DNA of 64,000 bases from Mycolicibacterium senegalense (GTDB taxonomy: Bacteria; Actinomycetota; Actinomycetes; Mycobacteriales; Mycobacteriaceae), in the NCBI RefSeq assembly GCF_019645875.1, contig NZ_CP081000.1, positions 310,001 through 374,000 of the forward strand. The letters are read 5' to 3'. Position 1 is the stretch's first letter, and the number at the start of each line of letters is the position of its first letter. Shown here piece by piece: positions 59,518 to 64,000 of this stretch. The notes below the pieces were generated by a model, which saw only the letters and a list, made by a program, of their open reading frames with translations, searched no databases and had not been told where the DNA came from. The position numbers and the translations under genes are program-made.

Positions 59518-61353
59518 TTAGAATGCGGCCTCGTCGAGCTCCATCACCTCGTTGTCGATGGTCTCGATGACCTGACGGGTGCTGGTGAGCAGCGGCAGCA
59601 TGTTCTTGGCGAAGAACGAGGCTGCGGCGATCTTGCCCTCGAGGTAGGTGCGGTCCTCGCCGGTGGCGCCGGCGTCGAGCTTCTCGATCGCCACGGCCGC
59701 CTGGCGGGCCAGCAGCCAGCCCAACAGCAGGTCGCCGACCGACAGCAGGAAACGAACCGAACCCAGGCCCACCTTGTAGATGCTCGCGGCATCTTCCTGA
59801 GCGGCCATGAGGTAGCCGGTCAGGCTGGCGGCCATGCCCTGGACATCGGCCAGCGCGGTGCCGAGCAGTTCACGCTCGGTCTTCAGGCGGCCGTTGCCGG
59901 TCTCGTTCTTGATGAACTGCTCGATCTCGCCGGCCACGAACGCCAGGGCCTGGCCCTTGTCGCGGACGATCTTGCGGAAGAAGAAGTCCTGCGCCTGGAT
60001 GGCGGTGGTGCCCTCGTAGAGCGAGTCGATCTTGGCGTCGCGGATGTACTGCTCGATCGGGTAGTCCTGCAGGAAGCCGGAACCGCCCAGGGTCTGCAGG
60101 CTCTCGGTCAGCTTGGCGTAGGCCTGCTCCGAGCCGAAGCCCTTGACCACCGGCAGCAGCAGGTCGTTGACCTTGTGCGCGAGCTCGCCGTCGACGCCGT
60201 GCAGCGCCTTGGCGACGTCCTTGTCCTGGAAGGTCGCGGTGTACAGGTACAGCGCGCGCATGCCCTCGGCGTAGGACTTCTGCGTCATCAGGCTGCGACG
60301 CACGTCGGGGTGATGGGTGATGGTGACGCGCGGAGCGGTCTTGTCCATCATCTGGGTCAGGTCGGCACCCTGCACGCGCTCCTTGGCGTACTCCAGAGCG
60401 TTGAGGTAACCGGTCGACAGGGTGGCGATGGCCTTGGTGCCCACCATCATTCGGGCCTGCTCGATCACGTCGAACATCTGCGCGATGCCGTTGTGCACCT
60501 CGCCGACCAGCCAGCCCTTGGCAGGCTTGTCGTGCTGGCCGAAGGTCAGCTCACAGGTGGCCGAAACCTTCAGGCCCATCTTGTGCTCGACGTTGGTGAC
60601 GTAGACGCCGTTGCGCTCGCCCAGCTCGCCGGTCTCGAAGTCGAAGAGGAACTTCGGTACGAAGAACAGCGACAGACCCTTGGTGCCGGGGCCGGCGCCC
60701 TCGGGGCGGGCCAGCACCAGGTGGAAGATGTTCTCGAACAGATCATCGGAGTCGGCCGAGGTGATGAACCGCTTCACGCCGTCGATGTGCCAGGAGCCGT
60801 CCTCCTGCTGGACGGCCTTGGTGCGGCCGGCGCCCACGTCAGAACCGGCGTCGGGCTCGGTGAGCACCATGGTGGCGCCCCAGCCGCGCTCGGAGGCCAG
60901 AACGGCCCACTTCTTCTGCTCTTCAGTGGCGTTGTCGTAGAAGATCTGCGCGAAGGCGGCACCGCCGGCGTACATCCACACGGCCGGGTTGGCGCCCAGG
61001 ATGTGCTCGTTGAGGGCCCACAGCAGAGCCTTGGGAGCGGGCACGCCGCCGAGCTCTTCGTAGAGGCCGACCTTGTCCCAGCCGCCGTCGATCGCCGCGC
61101 GCACCGACTTCTTGAAAGACTCGGGCAGCGTGACGGTGTGGGTCTTCGGGTCGAACACCGGGGGGTTGCGGTCACCATCGGCGAACGAGTCACCGATCGG
61201 GCCCTCGGCCAGGCGAGCCATCTCGTTGAGCATCTCGCGGGCCGTATCGGCGTCCAGGTCGGTGTAGTCACCGGACCCGAGGGCCTTGTCGAGGCCGAAG
61301 ACGTCGAACAGGTTAAAGACCTGGTCACGGACATTGCTCTTGTAGTGGCTCAC
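59518..61353 (-). CDS. fadE5: Acyl-CoA dehydrogenase FadE5
   Basis: A 611-residue acyl-CoA dehydrogenase (FAD-dependent, first step of beta-oxidation), the same length as M. tuberculosis FadE5 (Rv0244c). FAD/substrate motifs [14 protein letters not shown] and RFITSAD, the catalytic Glu in [11 protein letters not shown], and a long C-terminal helical domain typical of the large FadE class. The start is the GTG at 61353 ([10 protein letters not shown]), fixed by AGGAGG five bases upstream; the ATG 24 bases earlier has no such site. A TTAC-N6-GTAA palindrome lies 47 bases upstream. Followed by a strong terminator. Confidence 0.94.
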   Translation of the reverse strand: MSHYKSNVRDQVFNLFDVFGLDKALGSGDYTDLDADTAREMLNEMARLAEGPIGDSFADGDRNPPVFDPKTHTVTLPESFKKSVRAAIDGGWDKVGLYEELGGVPAPKALLWALNEHILGANPAVWMYAGGAAFAQIFYDNATEEQKKWAVLASERGWGATMVLTEPDAGSDVGAGRTKAVQQEDGSWHIDGVKRFITSADSDDLFENIFHLVLARPEGAGPGTKGLSLFFVPKFLFDFETGELGERNGVYVTNVEHKMGLKVSATCELTFGQHDKPAKGWLVGEVHNGIAQMFDVIEQARMMVGTKAIATLSTGYLNALEYAKERVQGADLTQMMDKTAPRVTITHHPDVRRSLMTQKSYAEGMRALYLYTATFQDKDVAKALHGVDGELAHKVNDLLLPVVKGFGSEQAYAKLTESLQTLGGSGFLQDYPIEQYIRDAKIDSLYEGTTAIQAQDFFFRKIVRDKGQALAFVAGEIEQFIKNETGNGRLKTERELLGTALADVQGMAASLTGYLMAAQEDAASIYKVGLGSVRFLLSVGDLLLGWLLARQAAVAIEKLDAGATGEDRTYLEGKIAAASFFAKNMLPLLTSTRQVIETIDNEVMELDEAAF

Positions 61354-61399
61354 TTTTCCTCCTTGTGAGAATGCCACCTGAGGTTGGGTACTTCGGATA

Positions 61400-61417
61400 A
61401 GTTACCCACCAGTAACT
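61400..61417. promoter_or_regulatory. Palindromic operator upstream of fadE5
   Basis: AGTTACCCACCAGTAACT: perfect 6-bp arms, TTAC-N6-GTAA core, 47-64 bases before the fadE5 start. A further half-site AGTAACT-like sequence (AGTAACTT) is at 61437. Same core as 48524-48539. Confidence 0.6.
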
Positions 61418-61589
61418 GTGCCCAACTATACCGTTCAGTAACTTCAACGCAAAGAGGCTCTGAGCAATTTCTGGGAGCTAACCAACCCAGCGGTTGATCG
61501 ACCTATGTACCGTCCGGTGAAAATGCCTCTGAACTGCGGTTTCTATCTATTGTGACGATCCTCACGAATATCGCCATTAGGGTGGGCGG

Positions 61590-62669
61590 ATGCGTCGAGT
61601 CGCGGTGTGGGGTACGGGAAATATGGGTGCAACGGCGATCCGGTCGGCCACGGCCTTCCCGGGCCTGGAGTTGGCCGCCGTCATCACGTCATCTGAGGAC
61701 AAGGCTGGTCGCGACGCCGCGACCTTCGCCAAGCTCGACGGCCTCACCGGCGTCAGTGCCACCACTGACGTAGACGCGGCGCTGGCCCAGTGCGACGCCG
61801 TCGCCTATATGTCTTCCGGCGATATCCGGCCGGAGGAAGCCATCGCCGAGATCGAGCGATGCCTCCGAGCCGGCAAACAAGTGGTGACGCCGTCGCTCTA
61901 TTCGCTCTACGACCCGGCCTCGGCTCCGGCGGAGTGGGTCGAGCGGCTCACCGACGCGGCGGTGGCCGGCAACTCTGCGCTGTTGGTCAGCGGCGTCGAC
62001 CCGGGCTGGGGCAATGACGCCCTGGCTGTGATCGCCGCCGGGCTGTGCACCCGGATCCGCACCATCCGATGCCAGGAGATCTTCGACTACTCCACCTACA
62101 ACCAACCCCACGCGGTGCGAGTGCTCTGCGGCTTCGGCGGCTCGATGGACGAGACCCCGATGATGTTGCTGCCCTCGATCCCCACGATGGTCTGGGGCGG
62201 AAACGTCCGGCTGATCGGCCGGGGGTTGGGCCTGGAGATCGACGACATCACCGAGACCGTGGAGCGGCTGCCGCTGACAGAGTCCGTCGACAACGTCCTC
62301 GGCCACTTCGAGTCCGGTACCCAGGGCGCGTTCCGGGTTCAGGTCATCGGATGGGCCGACGGCGTCGAGCGCGTCGTCATCGAGCACATCACCCGCATCG
62401 ACCCGGCCTGTGCGCCCGAGTGGCCACAGCCCGACGAGGGCGTCGGCGACCACCGCGTGATCATCGACGGTGACCCGCAGCTGAGCATCGTGGTCCGGGC
62501 CGACGTGCCGGGCGGCACTCGCGCCGACGGCGGCAACACCACTGCGGCCAACCGGCTCTTGGGCGCGATCGACTGGCTGGCGACCCAGAAACCCGGCATC
62601 TACGACGGGCTCGACGTGCCGTTGCACCCGCCGCTGCCACCTGAGGTCGAGGCCACCCGCTGGATCTGA
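61590..62669 (+). CDS. Dihydrodipicolinate-reductase-like NAD(P)-dependent enzyme
   Basis: A 359-residue Rossmann-fold protein of the type annotated as NAD(P)H-dependent amine dehydrogenase/dihydrodipicolinate reductase N-terminal family. The N-terminal nucleotide motif VWGTGNMGATAIR (G-x-G-x-x-G) is followed by ITSSEDKAGRDA, and by VVTPSLYSLYDP and VSGVDPGWGND. A homologue occupies the same place beside fadE5 and the pks gene in M. smegmatis, as I recall. It is not lysine-pathway DapB. Reaction unknown; the ATG is 236 bases from the divergent fadE5 start. Confidence 0.82.
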   Translation: MRRVAVWGTGNMGATAIRSATAFPGLELAAVITSSEDKAGRDAATFAKLDGLTGVSATTDVDAALAQCDAVAYMSSGDIRPEEAIAEIERCLRAGKQVVTPSLYSLYDPASAPAEWVERLTDAAVAGNSALLVSGVDPGWGNDALAVIAAGLCTRIRTIRCQEIFDYSTYNQPHAVRVLCGFGGSMDETPMMLLPSIPTMVWGGNVRLIGRGLGLEIDDITETVERLPLTESVDNVLGHFESGTQGAFRVQVIGWADGVERVVIEHITRIDPACAPEWPQPDEGVGDHRVIIDGDPQLSIVVRADVPGGTRADGGNTTAANRLLGAIDWLATQKPGIYDGLDVPLHPPLPPEVEATRWI

Positions 62670-62686
62670 GCACAACTCTTCTCTGC

Positions 62687-62744
62687 CGAACAGACGCAAA
62701 TGTCCCCGCACGCGCGGCGTGTCGGGGACATTTACGTCTGCTCG
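62687..62744. repeat. Intergenic hairpin repeat, family A copy 2
   Basis: Left arm 62687-62707 (begins CGAACAGACGCAAATGTCCC) pairs with 62724-62744 with two mismatches over 21 bases; 16-base GC-rich loop. Located between convergent stops. The arms match the copy at 16026-16083 over 20 bases; the loops differ. Confidence 0.75.
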
Positions 62745-62750
62745 CGGGTT

Positions 62751-64000
62751 CTAGTCCGCTGCCGCCGGCTCCGGCTCCGACGGTTCCGTCGTCGCCTCAG
62801 CCGGCTCCGCGTCAGGCAACTGAGCCACCAGATACTCGGCGAGTCCACCGATGGTCGGGTAGTCGAACACCGCGGTCGCGTTGAGCGTGAACTTGCCGCC
62901 GAACTGACTGTGCAGCCGGTTGCGGAGTTCGATCGCCATCAGCGAGTCCGTGCCGAGATCCAAGAAGCGGCTGGTCGCTGCCGGAGGCGAGGCGAGCCGC
63001 AGGAAGTTCTGCACCTCCTTTTGCAGGAACTCGGTGACGAACCCGGCCCGCTGCGGCACGGGGATCTCGAGCAGCTGCTTGAGCACCTCGCTGTCACCGA
63101 CGACCTCACCGGCTGCACTGGGCAACACCAGATCGAGGATCGGCGGTCGCTGGCTGCCCAGCACCTTGGCCGCCCGCTGCCAGTTCGCCTTGAGGACGGT
63201 GGCCTGGCCAGTGCCGTTGGCCACGACCTCACCCAGCGCGGCCAGTGCCGCTGAGGGCTCCAGCGGAATCAGGCCCTGGGCACTGATGTTCGCGGTTGCC
63301 GCTTCCGAGGACGCCATACCGCCCTGGCCCCACGGACCGAAGTTGATGCCCGTGGCCGGCAGGCCCTGTGCCCTGCGCTGCGCGATCAGACCGTCGAGCA
63401 ACGCATTGGCCGTCGCGTAGTTTGCCTGGCCCGGTGAACCGAACAGGCTCGACACCGAGGAGGAAACGATGAAGAAGTCCAGATCGTCGTCCTTGGTCAA
63501 CCTGTCCAGGAACTCTGCACCGAAGGCCTTGGGCGCCAAGGTCGTCCGGAACCGTTCCACGCTCTGCTGGCCGAGCAGCGCATCATCGAGCACACCGGCC
63601 AGATGCGCGACACCCGCCAGCGGTGGCAGCTCCGCACGGATCCGCTCCAGCAGCTTGGCCACTTCAGCCTCTTCACCGACGTCGGCGGTGAAGACGTGAA
63701 TGCGGGTCTTGTTGCGCTCGGTGATCTCCTCGATCAACCGCTGTGCATCTGCATCGGGCTCACGACGGCTGGTCAACACGATGTCCCCGGCCCCACGTTG
63801 GGCCAGATACGCCGCGGTGTGCAGACCGATCGCACCGAGCCCACCTGTGATCAGGTAGGTGCGGTCCGGTTGCGGTGCAAGCGGAGTGGGGATCTGCAGC
63901 ACAATCTTGCCGATGTGCCGGGCCTGCTGCATCCGCCGGAACGCCGTCCTGGCCTCGGTCAGCGGGTAGATCTCCGCGGGTAGCGGCTTCCATTCACCAT
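62751..64000 (-). CDS. Type I polyketide synthase, C-terminal part (ER end, KR, ACP)
   Basis: The last 415 or so residues of a modular PKS running off the right edge. The frame is open to the end of the window, upstream of an internal ATG at 63932. Order: end of an enoylreductase domain (PLTEARTAFRRMQQ, then ARHIGKIVL), a ketoreductase with LITGGLGAIGLHTAA and Ser/Tyr in VSSSVSSLFGSPGQANYATA (quoted in part), and an ACP with the phosphopantetheine Ser in LGTDSLMAIEL. Reductive architecture fits mycobacterial lipid PKSs. Beside fadE5 it is probably the trehalose polyphleate PKS (MSMEG_0408 type), but papA3/mmpL10/fadD23 lie outside view. Confidence 0.88.
   Translation of the reverse strand, partial: GEWKPLPAEIYPLTEARTAFRRMQQARHIGKIVLQIPTPLAPQPDRTYLITGGLGAIGLHTAAYLAQRGAGDIVLTSRREPDADAQRLIEEITERNKTRIHVFTADVGEEAEVAKLLERIRAELPPLAGVAHLAGVLDDALLGQQSVERFRTTLAPKAFGAEFLDRLTKDDDLDFFIVSSSVSSLFGSPGQANYATANALLDGLIAQRRAQGLPATGINFGPWGQGGMASSEAATANISAQGLIPLEPSAALAALGEVVANGTGQATVLKANWQRAAKVLGSQRPPILDLVLPSAAGEVVGDSEVLKQLLEIPVPQRAGFVTEFLQKEVQNFLRLASPPAATSRFLDLGTDSLMAIELRNRLHSQFGGKFTLNATAVFDYPTIGGLAEYLVAQLPDAEPAEATTEPSEPEPAAAD

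Noticed and set aside
59338..61368. 676-codon open frame antisense to fadE5
   Set aside because: Shadow of fadE5, which has full family motifs and a strong ribosome site and terminator on the minus strand.

Overview
The window reads as chromosome of a rapidly growing mycobacterium (Mycolicibacterium type). It is GC-rich and densely coded, with frequent GTG/TTG starts and 4-base ATGA/GTGA overlaps. A long stretch matches the gene order I remember for M. tuberculosis Rv0223c-Rv0244c: aldehyde dehydrogenase, methyltransferase, glycosyltransferase, two membrane proteins, acyltransferase, php, TetR, R2lox, aftD, DUF2613, lpqI, TetR, htdX, fabG4, fadA2, fadE5. A second block (7-12 kb) matches Rv1426c-Rv1428c (lipO, fadD12, acyltransferase). 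No rRNA, tRNA, CRISPR array, prophage or insertion sequence was found.

Layout. 0-7 kb: truncated aldehyde dehydrogenase and an amidohydrolase; then, beside a TetR gene, an AveC-like membrane protein with a CbbQ-type AAA ATPase and a VWA protein. 7-12 kb: minus-strand lipid operon (acyltransferase, fadD12, lipO, GlcD-like oxidase) behind a KstR-like site. 12-16 kb: HD phosphohydrolase, nat, AraC/DinB, DHFR-like and TetR genes. 16-24 kb: conserved envelope block with a DUF3068 (PorA-like) protein linked to lipomannan maturation. 24-30 kb: AMP-ligase, php, PPOX, MarR, methyltransferase, GNAT, MFS exporter. 30-39 kb: TetR-R2lox, aftD (1417 codons, arabinan synthesis), lpqI and neighbours. 40.6-46.2 kb: three overlapping genes encoding Wadjet/MksBEF-EptABC-type proteins (JetA, JetB, JetC) with no JetD nuclease gene next to them. 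46-50 kb: htdX-fabG4 divergent from fadA2, followed by a 34-bp tandem repeat and a structured RNA candidate placed like sRNA F6. 50-59.5 kb: a block between fadA2 and fadE5, which are neighbours in M. tuberculosis: LLM oxidoreductase, mmpS/mmpL/tetR, and small membrane/stress genes with SigF-like promoters, then DUF1361 and phospholipase D-like genes. 59.5-64 kb: fadE5, a dihydrodipicolinate-reductase-like gene, and the C-terminal end of a type I PKS running off the window. In M. smegmatis this neighbourhood is the trehalose polyphleate locus.

Themes are envelope lipid and arabinan assembly, beta-oxidation and FAS-II-like steps, and lipid-responsive regulation (two KstR-like sites; a TTAC-N6-GTAA palindrome shared by fabG4/fadA2 and fadE5). 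The most unusual features are the nuclease-less Wadjet-like locus, the AveC/CbbQ/VWA cluster, the F6-like RNA with the adjacent tandem repeat, and a dispersed family of near-identical intergenic hairpins. All family assignments come from reading motifs and gene order; no database search was run.
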